A stretch of 28,129 nucleotides of DNA from a candidate division SR1 bacterium (GCA_025997135.1 BNUE01000011.1:1-28129), one strand, 5' to 3'; positions 1 through 10,510 are shown, counted from the stretch's first letter. Notes: generated by a model from the sequence alone, not told the origin. Program-made: numbers and translations.

Positions 1-1194
1 ATCTGAGATATTCATATCAATTCAAAAATTCAAGATCGTTTGTTTTCCAAGCTGAAGTCTCGAGTTTTATCCCAAGAATCAGAAAAAAATCTGATTTTTT
101 TGGGTGATTTTGTCTATCATTTTTCATACGATCGTAAGGCACTTTTAGCTTTATTTGACTGGTTTGTGGAGCTGTATCAGCAGGGGAAATCTCTATATAT
201 TTTAGCAGGAAATCATGATTGGTTAGGTCAGCATTTTGTTTTCTCTGAGGGTCAGAAAATTTTAGAGTCTTTCAAATCAGCTATTCATACTCAGGGTGAT
301 AATGTTTTTCGTTTCATAACATCTCCAGAGTTTCATGAAATCGAAGGTGAGAAATTTCTCTTTCTGCCGTATATGTTGGAGATTGATCAGATTTGAGATA
401 TTCAGACTTGAGTGATAAATCAGCAGGGGAACAATAAAAATGAGCAATTTTCTATGTATCTAAACCAGTTTCTGAAAGAGGCTGTGCAAAAATATCATAA
501 ATTTACTCTCGTACATCATTATTATATTGCTGATACTGTTTTTCCAGGTCAAAAGTCTAAATTCATGTATCGCGATCGTAGTCTAGATTCAGCATTACTC
601 GATAATCCAGATATTTCGCTCATTTCAGGTCATCTTCACAAAGCTTTTATTTACAAAAATTATCTGTGTACTGGCTCTACTTGGTCTACTTCCCCTCTTG
701 AAGAAAACCAGATAAAAGGAGCTTGGAAGCTTACTAACCATCAGCGAGAATTCTATGAACTAGGCGTGAATTACTATATTTCGATGGATGCGAATACTGA
801 TGTGAATATACCGCTTACTGGAGAGGATATTCAGTCTTTTTATTCTGTTTTAACTAAAAACTTTCAAGATAATTGTTCGTGAATTGTCTCGCATTTCTTA
901 TGATCTCTTGATCTCCAAAATGTATCTTTATCGTTGAGAGTCCCACAACTTGATTATACTCAGTTAGATGCTTTTGTGGCTCCAGAATTGCAAAAATCAC
1001 TTTTGGACTTAAAATTAAGAAAAAATCAGATTAAAATTGATGATCTGCTTTCACAAATCGTTAGACCTGAGGATTCACTTTTGAGAGAATGATTTGGTGG
1101 ATGGACGAATTTACTCAGAGACCTTTTGAAAAAAAAGTACCCAGATAATTATCCTGCATATGAAGCTATGTTATATGATATGAAATTGCTTTAG
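1..1194 (+). CDS. Metallophosphoesterase (5'-truncated)
   Basis: A calcineurin-like phosphoesterase that opens upstream of the window; about 397 residues are visible in code 25. The metal-site blocks occur in order: GDIH at the very start (its Gly is TGA), GDFVYH near residue 34, GNHD near residue 70, LVHHYY near residue 170 and GHLHK near residue 205. Only a few N-terminal residues should be missing, because GDIH normally sits within the first ten. The family includes Mre11/SbcD nucleases and small phosphodiesterases; nothing visible decides the substrate, and no SbcC-like ATPase lies next to it. The C-terminal ~120 residues are charged, with no motif I recognise. In-frame TGAs occur, for example at 394, 409 and 880; the gene ends TAG. 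In the standard code this would appear as several unrelated fragments. Confidence 0.85.
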
Positions 1195-1198
1195 CTGG

Positions 1199-1218
1199 AT
1201 TTAAGGTTATTTTAAGGT
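1199..1218 (+). promoter_or_regulatory. TTTAAG-N5-TTTAAG direct repeat upstream of the ABC ATPase
   Basis: ATTTAAGGTTATTTTAAGGT holds two TTTAAG half-sites 11 bp apart, one helical turn. A candidate -10 (TATACT, 1226-1231) lies just downstream, so the repeat occupies the place of the -35 box, as in promoters activated by OmpR/PhoB-family regulators. TTTAAG-N5-TTTAAG is also the known recognition sequence of the streptococcal regulator CiaR. The identical 20-mer recurs at 21550-21569 upstream of the membrane fusion protein gene. Binding is inferred; no regulator gene is visible here. Confidence 0.55.
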
Positions 1219-1267
1219 TGATCAGTATACTGGAAGAATGTTTTTAACTTTTACTTAATTGCAACTT

Positions 1268-1940
<673 letters not shown>

Positions 1941-1951
<11 letters not shown>

Positions 1952-2117
1952 TTTTGTGCTGTACTTCTTTTTTTAGTTCGTCTAATCAGAGTTTTACGAA
2001 ATTTCTAACGCTATCTACAGAGCTATTCTCAGTATTATTACCGTTAATCTGTTTGATGTATTTTTTTCAAAACATGATTTTGAGGAAGAAAGTATTTATT
2101 TTGCGTTCTAGTCACAT
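1941..2117 (-). CDS. Possible small protein, 58 aa
   Basis: In code 25 the minus strand here encodes 58 residues with three TGA-encoded glycines, ending TAA. It begins MGLERKINTFFLKIMFGKKY and has a charged, helix-prone C-terminus (VRNFVKLGLDELKKEVQHK). It starts 40 nt after the glycosyltransferase stop in the same direction and its 3' end overlaps the ABC ATPase end by 11 nt. The plausible composition argues for a real gene; its length means it may be chance. I do not recognise a family. A TTG-initiated reading frame exists on the opposite strand (1954-2154) and looks less protein-like. Confidence 0.4.
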
Positions 2118-2156
2118 AAAATGGAGAAAAAAAAGAGATAAAAAGTTGAATTGATT

Positions 2157-2972
2157 TTAACGGGCAAATGGCAAAGAGAATAGATGTGGAGCTCATTTTG
2201 CGGTATTTAAGATTTTCTGAAAATTTCTCTTTGGGTTAGATATAAATCTTCGTAATCGTTCTAACTTGGCTTTTCTGACCAGTATTGGGGCTCTTTTTTG
2301 ATCTCAGCTTCGCCAGTCAAATAATCAGCCGACGTTTAATAAAATTAGCTGGTTTTTTTGGATATTTTCCCGGTTTTCATCAGTCCAAAGCTCTTGTAAT
2401 GGCTTGGTTGGAGTAGATCTTCACTGGAGCATAATAAATACTTCTTTGTCTGACTCTTTTATGGCTTTATGTGCTGTTTTCCAGTCAAATTCACTAAATC
2501 ACTCTTGGGCATATATGACATCAAAACCTAATCATCATAGGTAATAACAAGCTTTCTCTAAGTTTTCTTCACGGGCTCAGTAGCAAATCAAACCGAGTTT
2601 GTGTTTTCAGATTTTTTTTTCTATTTCTACTAAAAAGTATGGCGTAAAATCTGTTCAATTTAGATTATTCAGATGAGCAGTGGGAGAGTCTATTTTTTTG
2701 AGTTTCACTGCACAGAAATAATAAATTTGTAAAGCTATCCCATCAGGCAATAAAAATGCCGATCTTAAGATAGTTTTACGATACTTTTTTTCCATTAAAC
2801 TCATACTTTTTTCATTTTCAAACTGATGAAACCCGATAATCTGAGGATAATATAAAAAATTGATAACGCAGTATTTGCTTTTAAGATAGAAATCCCAAAT
2901 TTCATCTACGATATCTTGTCTATTCCCAGTGTAAAATTTCTTTAATAGTTTTTGGACTGATTCTAAATACAT
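2157..2972 (-). CDS. WecG/TagA/CpsF family glycosyltransferase (GT26)
   Basis: A 271-residue glycosyltransferase of the family that transfers N-acetylmannosamine or related sugars onto undecaprenyl-linked GlcNAc in synthesis of wall teichoic acid, enterobacterial common antigen or capsule. Family landmarks occur in order: LLPDGIAL (about residues 74-81), NGTDF (105-109), GFDVIYAQ near the middle, LNVGGLFDW and KRAP toward the C-terminus, then a basic RLRRF...NPKRNF tail. About ten glycines, including those in NGTD and GGLFDW, are TGA. It is divergent from the pilus operon and shares the 2973-3089 intergenic region. In an organism with SLH-type surface proteins such an enzyme would fit synthesis of the wall polymer that anchors them; that link is inference. 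Confidence 0.88.
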
Positions 2973-3034
2973 AAATATATATTATCATTTTTCGTGAAAA
3001 AAACAAGTTAAATTCTATTTTAAACTTTAAAAAT

Positions 3035-3063
3035 TTGCTTTTATTGGCTTAAAAGCTTATAAT
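3035..3063 (+). promoter_or_regulatory. Promoter of the pilus operon
   Basis: TTGCTT (3035-3040), a 17-nt spacer and TATAAT (3058-3063) lie 27 nt before the first pilus gene ATG, in the AT-rich divergent intergenic region. The short distance leaves a leader of about 20 nt with no Shine-Dalgarno. Confidence 0.7.
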
Positions 3064-3089
3064 ATAATAATTTATTTGTACAAAACAAA

Positions 3090-3653
3090 ATGAAAGGACA
3101 ATCATGACCTAAAACCCCTATAGAAAAGCATCTTTTCGTCATTTGCTTTCTAGTATTGATCGTTTTGATCGGATGGATGGCTTTTTTATTTGTAAATACA
3201 AAAATTACTCAGAGACTGATAATAGAGGAACAAAAAGATATTGTTCAGCTAAATAAAAATTTGGCTAGTTTCTCAGATATTCCAGGTTTTGATAACTTAA
3301 AAATAATTATAAATCTAGAAAATTCGCTCAAACAAATACCACGATCTAGACATATTCAGCAGGTGAGTACTATTTTTGAAGATATTCTCAGTACAGATAA
3401 GTCAGAGACAAGTAATATTATACTCTCAGATTTTCAGATTACGCTAGACTCCATCAGTGTAAATGGATATGTTAGTGATCTGAGAATCTTGTATTCTTCG
3501 CCAGATCCTGAGAAAAGACCATCTTTTATTCAGAGATTTGAAAATCTATCGTTTTTGGATGAAATAAAAATTCAGAATTATACTAGATCAGATGATGGTT
3601 TAGGATATGACTTCTCTTTAACTGCTAAAGTAATCAATAATGACGATGAATAA
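3090..3653 (+). CDS. PilN-like type IV pilus assembly membrane protein
   Basis: 187 residues: a short cytoplasmic N-terminus, one transmembrane helix (about residues 14-37, LFVICFLVLIVLIGWMAFLF), then an extracytoplasmic helix and an alpha/beta domain. This is the PilN/GspL layout: TM, short coiled coil beginning QRLIIEEQKDIVQLNKNLAS, ferredoxin-like domain ending in a strand (GYDFSLTAKV). Sequence identity to a named family is not obvious to me, so the call rests on architecture plus position: first gene of an operon with PilO-like, PilC and prepilin genes. The ATG at 3090 follows the promoter closely and the N-terminus contains one TGA glycine. PilN normally pairs with PilO in the inner alignment complex. 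The PilM partner is not visible. Confidence 0.65.
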
Positions 3654-4746
3654 TGAAATATTGGAAAAGCTGATGTGAGCGAAAGCTGTTGGCTGACAAA
3701 CTATAGATTGACCAGAAGTGAATTATCATGATACTGTTCATGAAACTTCTGGAGATTCTCCTGTTGTCGATCCAGTCACTGAATGAGAAAAAGTAAGCTG
3801 AGAACTGTCTGTCTCTCAGGAGAGTAATGATTGAGTTGTTTCCTCAGATATGTTTATGTCTACTGAAAATACTAAAGTCAATATGGTCTCAAATGTCCGC
3901 ATTGTAACTGCTAGATATAAGATTTATCTGTGTGTGGTTATCGCGATAGGTCTTATCCTCTGAACTTCTTATTATCCAAGTGTTAATAGAAATTACAATT
4001 CTACAAATGACTCGTATAAATCGGTGCAGAACCAGGAAATCCAGCTGAGTAAGACTTTGGCTGAATATGAACAAACTGCAGAATATTTATTAGAAATTGA
4101 AAATGCACAAGACAATATTAAAACCTGTATCAATCAGTGAAATCTATCTGTATGTCAGTTATTATCTGGAGATATGACTAATTATCCACGTCTAAAAATT
4201 CAATTTGACCAATTACAAGAGAAATCAAAAAGCTGAGTACTTACTGATGATGAAACTAGGAAATTTACAAGACTAGATGGTTGTCTCAATAAGAACTCGT
4301 TTGATGAGTGTAATTTATTGGGTTTATGGATGAAATGAGCTAATATTCCGATTGCTTTTCTTGCTTTTCAGAGTTTGTATAGTCAGAAAATGCAAGTAAA
4401 TGAACAAAAAGTCCTTAAAAATCTGAATGAATACCTAATTAGAGACTGAGTGTCTACGTGATCTAGAGTTATCAACTGAAATATCTCTTCTATTACTATA
4501 GGAGATCCGAAGCTAGTTAATACTACTCCTAATTTTTATCAGGTACCGATTATGTTCACTATCGAGTTTCCTACTCTTCCAGAACTTATCGCATTTGTCC
4601 AAAATGTGGAAAGAAAACTGATAAATAACCCTCAAGATCGTATTCTCTATAAAATCAATGAAATTTGATATGATATTATCGCTGCAAATAAGCCTCAGAC
4701 GACCGATATTTCGATGACTGCATATTATTATAATTCACCAAATTAA
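3640..4746 (+). CDS. PilO-like type IV pilus alignment protein
   Basis: 368 residues, overlapping the end of the upstream gene (ATG at 3640 or 3646). The first ~90 residues are acidic, Ser/Gly-rich and probably disordered in the cytoplasm. A single transmembrane helix follows (about 93-113, YKIYLCVVIAIGLILGTSYY), then a coiled-coil stretch and a C-terminal domain with FTIEFPTLPELIAFVQNVE...RILYKINEIGYD, which resembles the PilO/GspM pattern of a strand plus an amphipathic helix. The gene is rich in TGA codons (17 or more), so it is almost invisible in the standard code. The long cytoplasmic N-terminus is unusual for PilO. It may replace or recruit another inner platform component; that is speculation. 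Confidence 0.6.
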
Positions 4747-4772
4747 TCTTTAATTCTTAACTATAAATTCTT

Positions 4773-5942
4773 TTGTCTCTGACTGATAACCTATCCAAAG
4801 CTAAAAAAATCTATCAACAAGCTGATAATACTTTGGAAACTAAGTCTAAGTTTATTGATAAATTTATCGAAAAGATTCTCTCTGCCAGTGATGAATGATC
4901 TTTTTCAGCGAGAGAAAAAATACTTTTCTACAAAGAGTTGGTCTATATGATGAAAGGTTGAGTAGCTCTGATGGATGCTATGGAGATTCTGGCTACATCT
5001 GGGGATAATTTTGCTATTAAAAATGTTGCTGCTGAGATACAGTGGTATTTAAAACAAGGAAAGTCGCTTTCATACGCTATTTCTAGATTGCCTAAATTTT
5101 TCGATGACTGAGATGCTGCAATTATTAGAACAGGGGAAACATCAGGTAATTTGCCAGCGGTACTTCAGTCTCTATCAGAAGAATATGCTTATCTCAAAGA
5201 AATTAAATCTAAATATGTATGAGCGATGATTTATCCGTGTGCGTTGATTATTATCTCATTCGCAGCGGTGATTTACCTGTTCGCATTTGTATTGCCTGGA
5301 ATTTTCGATATGATTGCAGGATGAGTTTCTGAGATGCCACCAGTTACGGCGTTTCTCAAGTGAATGACGGACTTTTTTGTAAATAATTGGAAAATTATTA
5401 TAATCAGCGTTTTTTGTCTGATTTTACTGATTGTCGCATATTCTATGACAGAAAAAGGAAAAAAACAACTCTGAATTCTACTCCTGAATCTTCCGCTCAT
5501 CTGAGATATGTCTAAATCATATTATCTTATCAAATGGGCTAGATATATGCGTCTGATGATCGCTTCTGGTATGGATTATGTGGAGACTTTCAGACTCTTG
5601 CGTGATATTCTCAAGGTTCCAATGTATCAAGATATGATTGAGCAGGTATTAGCTGATATCTCTATGTGAAAGACTCTGTATGAACCTTTGTCTGAGTGGA
5701 GAATTATCATCCCATCAAATGTGTCAGTGCTTATAAAGGTCTGAGAACAAACGGCAAATCTAGAGCACGCTCTATCGAATGTCATCGAAATGTATCAAGA
5801 AGAGCTAGATAATTCTATTAAAAACTTTGCGAAAGCTATTGAACCAGCGATTCTCGTCGTCGTATGAGCCGTTGTGATGTTGATCGCCCTCTGAGTATTT
5901 GGGCTTATTTTCGCCGTGATGGATAATGTATCTGTCGGCTAA
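4773..5942 (+). CDS. pilC: PilC/GspF-type pilus platform protein
   Basis: 389 residues, close to the usual ~400 for PilC. It is the polytopic inner-membrane platform on which the assembly ATPase acts. The sequence shows the two T2SSF repeats: repeat 1 around FYKELVYMMKGGVALMDAME...RTGETSGNLPAVLQSL, repeat 2 around ARYMRLMIASGMDYVETF...KVGEQTANLEHALSNV. Transmembrane segments lie after each repeat, ending with AIEPAILVVVGAVVMLIALG and a short tail. No ATG precedes the conserved N-terminus in frame; a TAA lies at 4764, so the TTG at 4773 (or an ATT just before) must serve as start. Many glycines are TGA. It lies between the PilO-like gene and the prepilins; its ATPase is encoded separately at 17506-19098. 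Confidence 0.92.
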
Positions 5943-5956
5943 AAATAGTTTTTCCC

Positions 5957-5984
5957 TTGCAAATAAACCAAAAAAGCCTATAAA
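5957..5984 (+). promoter_or_regulatory. Internal promoter before the prepilin genes
   Basis: TTGCAA (5957-5962), 16-nt spacer, TATAAA (5979-5984), ahead of the first prepilin ATG at 6012. It would allow pilin production in excess of the platform proteins. Confidence 0.5.
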
Positions 5985-6011
5985 ATCAGCGTTTTATTTC
6001 TTTTTTTTGGT

Positions 6012-6566
6012 ATGAAAAAGGCTTTTACGTTGGTAGAAATGGTGATAGTGATCGTTATCGTAGGTATAATCGCTCTTTTTTCTATCAGTAGTATTAGCTC
6101 TCAGATATACAAATTACAAGGCAAGATAACCAGAGAATCATTTTTGTCGGCTTATCAAAATATTTATTCTCATAATCTCACTTCTTCATTGGTGAATAAT
6201 GATGTTTATACAGGTCTGAATGTGGAATTTATGTCAGGTGGAAATTGATTTTCAGTTAAATATGATTGAGAAAAAAGTGCAAACTTAGCTAAACAAGATT
6301 TTATCTATTTTGATCAGAATTTTAGGATTATTTCTATTCATAAATTTTCTCCAAATCAGTATAATGGTGAAATTATAAACAAGACAGATATACCTCAGTT
6401 ATCAGTACTGTTGAAGCCATATTCTATCAAGTGCCAACTTCCAGAGTTAGAAAATATTGAAACTATAGTTATTGTCTCTGAGATTAGAAAACGTAATGTC
6501 GCTTGTTTTAGGATTCAGACAAATCTGTGCAGACTGATAGAGATACCTTGTCCAGTTTTAGATTAA
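6012..6566 (+). CDS. Type IV prepilin / pseudopilin 1
   Basis: 184 residues with a class III signal: short basic leader MKKA, then FTLVEMVIVIVIVGIIALFS with Glu at mature position +5, which is the N-methylated hydrophobic spine helix of pilins. The rest is a small globular domain with several cysteines (SIKCQ, VACF, TNLC, EIPC) near the C-terminus that could form disulfides. The residue before the cleavage point is Ala rather than the usual Gly (codon GCT). Two TGA codons follow at 6247 and 6265. The gene is 10 nt from the next prepilin and belongs to the same transcript. Confidence 0.9.
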
Positions 6567-6576
6567 TTTTATTTAG

Positions 6577-7218
6577 ATGAAAAAAGCCTTTACTCTCGTC
6601 GAAATGCTCTTAGTTATCGTCGTTTTCGGTGTTGGGATTTTGACGGTGCTGTACGGAATCACTCAGACTCTCAGAATCCAAGATAGTACGGAGATGATGA
6701 TCGATTCTTCGTTTTTTGCTAGAGAGGGGATTGAACTGATGTATGCACTCAGAGATGCTAATTATGCTAAATCACAACCACGAAATTGTGTTTTTAAAGA
6801 TGTTAATATTGAGAATACTACTACTCTTAATCAGAAAGATGAAAAAAATCCTTATTGTTCAGCTTTTTTTACATGAGGAGATGTGCTAAAACTATCTCTA
6901 CCACCAAAAGATGATTCTACATATATTGTGGCTAGTGTTTGACCAGCTTTGACTGATTTTGAAACGAATTTTAATAATTATCAATTGGTATATTGTATAT
7001 GAGTGTCTGACTTTTATTATGGTTATTCTGGAGATAATGTAGATAATAAAAATTGTCAAACGACGCGATATGCTAGATATATATTGATCAAATCGTTGAA
7101 AGATGGTCAAACTATCCTTCCGAGTGATAATATTCTAAAGATAGAATCTCATGTATTGTACCGTAAGTGAGGATTCACCTGAGAATCCATTATGGAAAGC
7201 TTTATCTGAAATTATTAA
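6577..7218 (+). CDS. Type IV prepilin / pseudopilin 2
   Basis: 213 residues: leader MKKA and FTLVEMLLVIVVFGVGILTV, then REGIELMYALRDANY, the arrangement seen in minor pseudopilins of the PilV/GspI-like class. Cysteines are scattered (RNCVF, NPYCS, VYCIG, NKNCQ). The 3' third contains several TGA glycines (for example CIGVSD and RKGGFTGES) and ends TAA. It begins 10 nt after pseudopilin 1 and ends 3 nt before pseudopilin 3, implying translational coupling. The cleavage site is again Ala-Phe. Confidence 0.88.
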
Positions 7219-7221
7219 GAT

Positions 7222-7917
7222 ATGAAAAAAGCATTTACTCTCCTCGAGATGATCATAGTCCTGATCATAATTAGTGTGTTATCTGGCTGTATTATTCAGT
7301 CTTATTTGACTATTTCTGGGATTGCTTTTCGTATTGATCAAAAGAAAAATCTGACAGAGGAGGCTCTATCTATTACTCAAATTATAGACACAATTGCCTC
7401 AGATGCAACTATTGACTATACTAAATACTGTACAAAACAGAATTGTTCAGACTTAGCTGATTTAGCTGATGTAAACTGATACGCTGATGTACTTTATCTC
7501 ACTGGAGAACTATGGTCTGGGGCGTCTATTTATACGACCTGAACTTGTCTGCCACTGGAATGATGAGGTGAATATAATGATGGTGAGAGGTGAAACTTTG
7601 ATATGTATAATTATTCTGGTTGTAACCTGATACTCGAACAAAATGGTATAAAGACACCACTTATCGCTACAAATAATGATGATTTCAAAAAAATTATAGT
7701 TTCGAAGGCTAAATTTAGGATTATTCCTTTTCATTCAAATGAGCGATATTATGATAATGGAGATGTGAATATTACAAATAACTTATGAAAACCGTCATTT
7801 CGACTGTTTATCCATTTTTATTCCCCATATTATCAGTCGATCTGAAAAAATCAGATAGATCAGCCTTTACAACTTTTTTTCAACTTAAATGCACCAGTTC
7901 CAGACCCATTCTCATAA
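7222..7917 (+). CDS. Type IV prepilin / pseudopilin 3
   Basis: 231 residues: MKKA, then FTLLEMIIVLIIISVLSGCI with Glu +5. Its position third in the row and larger size suit a GspJ/PilW-like minor pseudopilin. The middle is rich in Cys and Gly (YCTKQNCSDL, a GTCLPLEGGGEYND stretch with three TGAs, YSGCNL). The end reads FNLNAPVPDPFS and stops TAA. Its last 29 nt overlap the start of the next gene in another frame. The cleavage site is Ala-Phe. Confidence 0.87.
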
Positions 7918-8764
7918 AAAAGCTAACATCTCTATTCTCGTGATTTTCGTATTGCTGGCATCTGCACTTTTTTCGCTACTCGCGATTATTCAGTTGAGAA
8001 CTCTGATGACGTATGGCTCTACTGTACATAATTTTTTCAGAGCTTATTATCTCTCAAAAGGCGGTTTAGAATTAGCATTAACGGAGGTGAGTATTCGCTA
8101 TCCGTGATTTGAAATAAAGTCTGTGACTAGCTGATCCCTGATTGTGCAGTCTAATTTATTGTCTGGTTTCAAGGCTCGAGAACCATCATGGGGATGGACT
8201 ATGAAAGCCACAACGACAAAACTAGAAAAAGACTTAATTCCTGGAGAAAGTATAACTATACCTATGTATATTGATAATGAAAAAAGTCATATATGAGCAT
8301 TGGGAAATCAAATGAATAATATAAAATATTTTACGGATGTGAATGATAATGTCTCAAAGCTGAATATAAGAATAGAATGATTACAGTCTACTGATACAGA
8401 GAATGATGTTTTATATAGTTTTTACGCTTATTCAGGAGAAAATCTTAGTATTATTGATGAAGTCTCCTTTACTCAGAATGGTACTTTAGATAGTAATTGA
8501 AAATTAGACATATCACAGATAACAGGTAGTTTAGATAAAATAAAAACAATGAATAATAAAAAAATAACAAGTTATTTAGTGATTTTAAATCAATCTAGTG
8601 ATACCTGATATTTAGTCATCACCTGGGATCAACCTTTTGCTCTGTGGGAGACGACTATCGTCTCTCAGTGACATTATGGAGATACAGATGTCTGACTGAA
8701 AGCTACTTTCAATGAGACTCCTCCTGACTGGACAATCTCGAATAATCGATACACTAATAATTAA
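7889..8764 (+). CDS. PilX-like pilus-associated protein
   Basis: 291 residues starting inside pseudopilin 3. The leader ends HSHKKA and is followed by a hydrophobic helix (about 14-35, ISILVIFVLLASALFSLLAI), then FRAYYLSKGGLELALTEV, the signature-like motif of the PilX/GspK family (AyylAeaGle.A). Unlike the three genes before it, it lacks the FTLxE motif, so processing by a prepilin peptidase is doubtful. The remainder is beta-rich and ends PPDWTISNNRYTNN. Glycines are frequently TGA. It most likely joins the tip complex with the three pseudopilins. Its stop overlaps the convergent nuclease gene by 11 nt. Confidence 0.75.
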
Positions 8765-9149
8765 TCCTGAATACTTCGTAACAAATTTTCCCTCTCGAAA
8801 TACATTCTCTGATCGAGGTCTCATTGTGATTTAGTCTGGAGCTTCAGCTTTTTATCTCTAATAATATGATTTGCTGTAAGTTCCCTCTGGATAAGCCGTC
8901 AAATACTAGATAATCAATCCCTTTGCCGATAAATACCATATCTTTGAAGTCGTATGGGAATCATGGGAGTAGAGGAGCGACTTTTTCGTTTACTTCGCCG
9001 AGGATTACAGCTCTGGACTGCTTTCTGGCTTGTTTTCTCGCCTCCAAAATTTCTCATCTGAATGCTAATTTAGCAAATAAAAATCAGATTGTAGCTCATA
9101 TAATGGCTCAAAATATTAGAGATGGTATTTGCTGACTGAGATTGTCCAT
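8754..9149 (-). CDS. Membrane-anchored Holliday-resolvase-like endonuclease (Endonuc_Holl family)
   Basis: 131 residues. An N-terminal transmembrane helix (about residues 7-27, with Gly residues as TGA) is followed by an archaeal-resolvase-like PD-(D/E)xK domain: RKQARKQSRAVILGEVNEK, LLPGFPYDFKDMVFIGKGID, YLVFDGL, then ILLEIKSGSSRLN. The GKGIDYLVFDG aspartate and the E-x-K of LLEIKSG form the nuclease core, and a final ...SIREC...GKICYEVFRI strand matches the family. The membrane anchor plus nuclease layout is typical of this uncharacterised family; its biological role is not established. The adjacent rarA is divergent, so both could relate to recombination or DNA uptake by the nearby pilus, which is inference. 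Confidence 0.82.
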
Positions 9150-9264
9150 GTTTATGTGATTTAGAGTGCTAAAATACTGTATTATTATCCAAAAAAATAT
9201 AAAAATCAAGCTGTTTTTGACTAAAAAGTAAGAAGATATTGCATTTTTTTGCAGTTTTAGTAAA

Positions 9265-10461
9265 ATGATTATTATGTATCAGCCACTTGCGTACTTATTA
9301 CGTCCCATATCTCTAGACAAAATGGTAGGTCAAGACTCAATTCGTCAGACGGTTCAGTCTTTTTTGGATTCTGGAAATTTGCCATCTCTGATCTTTCGAG
9401 GGAGTCCGTGATGCTGAAAAACTACACTTGCACACGTAATCTCACATTCATTAAATTCAGATTTTTTTGAACTTTCTGGTGTAAAATCTAAAAAAGAGGA
9501 TTTAAATCAGGTTTTAGAATTGGCGGAAAAAAATAAATCATACGGAAAAAAAACTATACTTTTTTTGGATGAAATACATCGCTGGAATAAGGCACAGCAG
9601 GATTCACTTTTGCCATCTGTTGAATCTGGACTAATTACGTTGATCGGTGCGACGACTGAAAATCCATCTTTTACTATCATAAATGCACTTCTTTCACGTT
9701 GTAAAGTGCTGATTTTTGAACCACTAAAACAGGAAGATATTGTGCATTTTTTCCAGCAGAATAAATCTAGCATTCCATTTGATGTTTCTGATGATGCTTT
9801 TCAGATTATAGCGTCTCTTTCAAATGGTGATTTGCGTTTTGCCTGTAACTTACTGGAATCTTCTATTTCTATCGCAAAGGACTGAATCATTACTGAAGAA
9901 ATTATCCAGAAAGCCTTTGGACAGCCGATTTATTACGATCGTGATGGAGAAGAACATTATAATATTATATCAGCAGTACATAAATCGCTACGTGATAGCG
10001 ACGGGAATGCTGCGTGTTATCGGATACAACGTATGATCTCATGAGGTGAAGACCCGCGTTATATTGTACGTCGTTTAATTCGTTTTGCCTCAGAGGATAT
10101 TTGACCAGCTGATAATAATGCACTTCTTTTGGCAAATACAGTTTATGAAACAGTAATAAAAATCTGACTGCCTGAGTGCAGGTTAGCTATATTTCAGTTG
10201 GCACTTTACTTGGCGAAAGCTCCTAAAAATAATGTTTTGTATCAGATAGATATTAAAACTCAGCAAGATATAGATAAATATGGAAATTTACCAGTTCCTA
10301 TGGGTATTCGCAATGCTCCTACTAAATTTATGGCTGAGGTATGATATGGTGCAGGTTATCAATATGCTCATAATTTGCCACAAAATCGCAATTCAGATGG
10401 TACTATTTCTACAGATAATCAGCATTTTCCAGATGAACTGAAGGGGAGGAGGTATTTCTAA
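9265..10461 (+). CDS. rarA: RarA/MgsA replication-associated recombination AAA+ ATPase
   Basis: 398 residues. RarA is a clamp-loader-related ATPase that acts at stalled replication forks. Seen: N-terminal RPISLDKMVGQD, Walker A GSPGCGKTT (about residues 46-54, two of its glycines TGA), Walker B ILFLDEIHRWNKAQQD (family usually HRFNK), sensor 1 IGATTENP, arginine-finger region LLSRC, then SLSNGDLRFACNLLE. The C-terminal tetramerisation domain shows YDRDGEEHYNIISAVHKS, RRLIRFASEDIG and NLPVPMGIRNAPTKFM. The length is slightly short of the ~440 of E. coli. ATGs exist at 9265 and 9274; the first is used here. Confidence 0.93.
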
Positions 10462-10468
10462 AAAAAAG

Positions 10469-10497
10469 CACTCCCTTTCAAGAATGCTAGTTTTTAT
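10469..10497 (+). terminator. Probable terminator after rarA
   Basis: An imperfect hairpin (AGCA...TGCT arms with a mismatch) directly after the rarA stop is followed by GTTTTTAT. It lies between two convergent genes. Confidence 0.4.
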
Positions 10498-10510
10498 AGT
10501 AGATGATTAG

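Noticed and set aside
40..882. Two separate small genes, or a frameshifted pseudogene
   Set aside because: The frame is the same throughout; only TGA codons separate the pieces, and metal-site motifs continue in order across them.
1954..2154. 66-codon frame on the plus strand after the ABC ATPase
   Set aside because: TTG start, low-complexity composition, and the opposite strand has a more protein-like frame.
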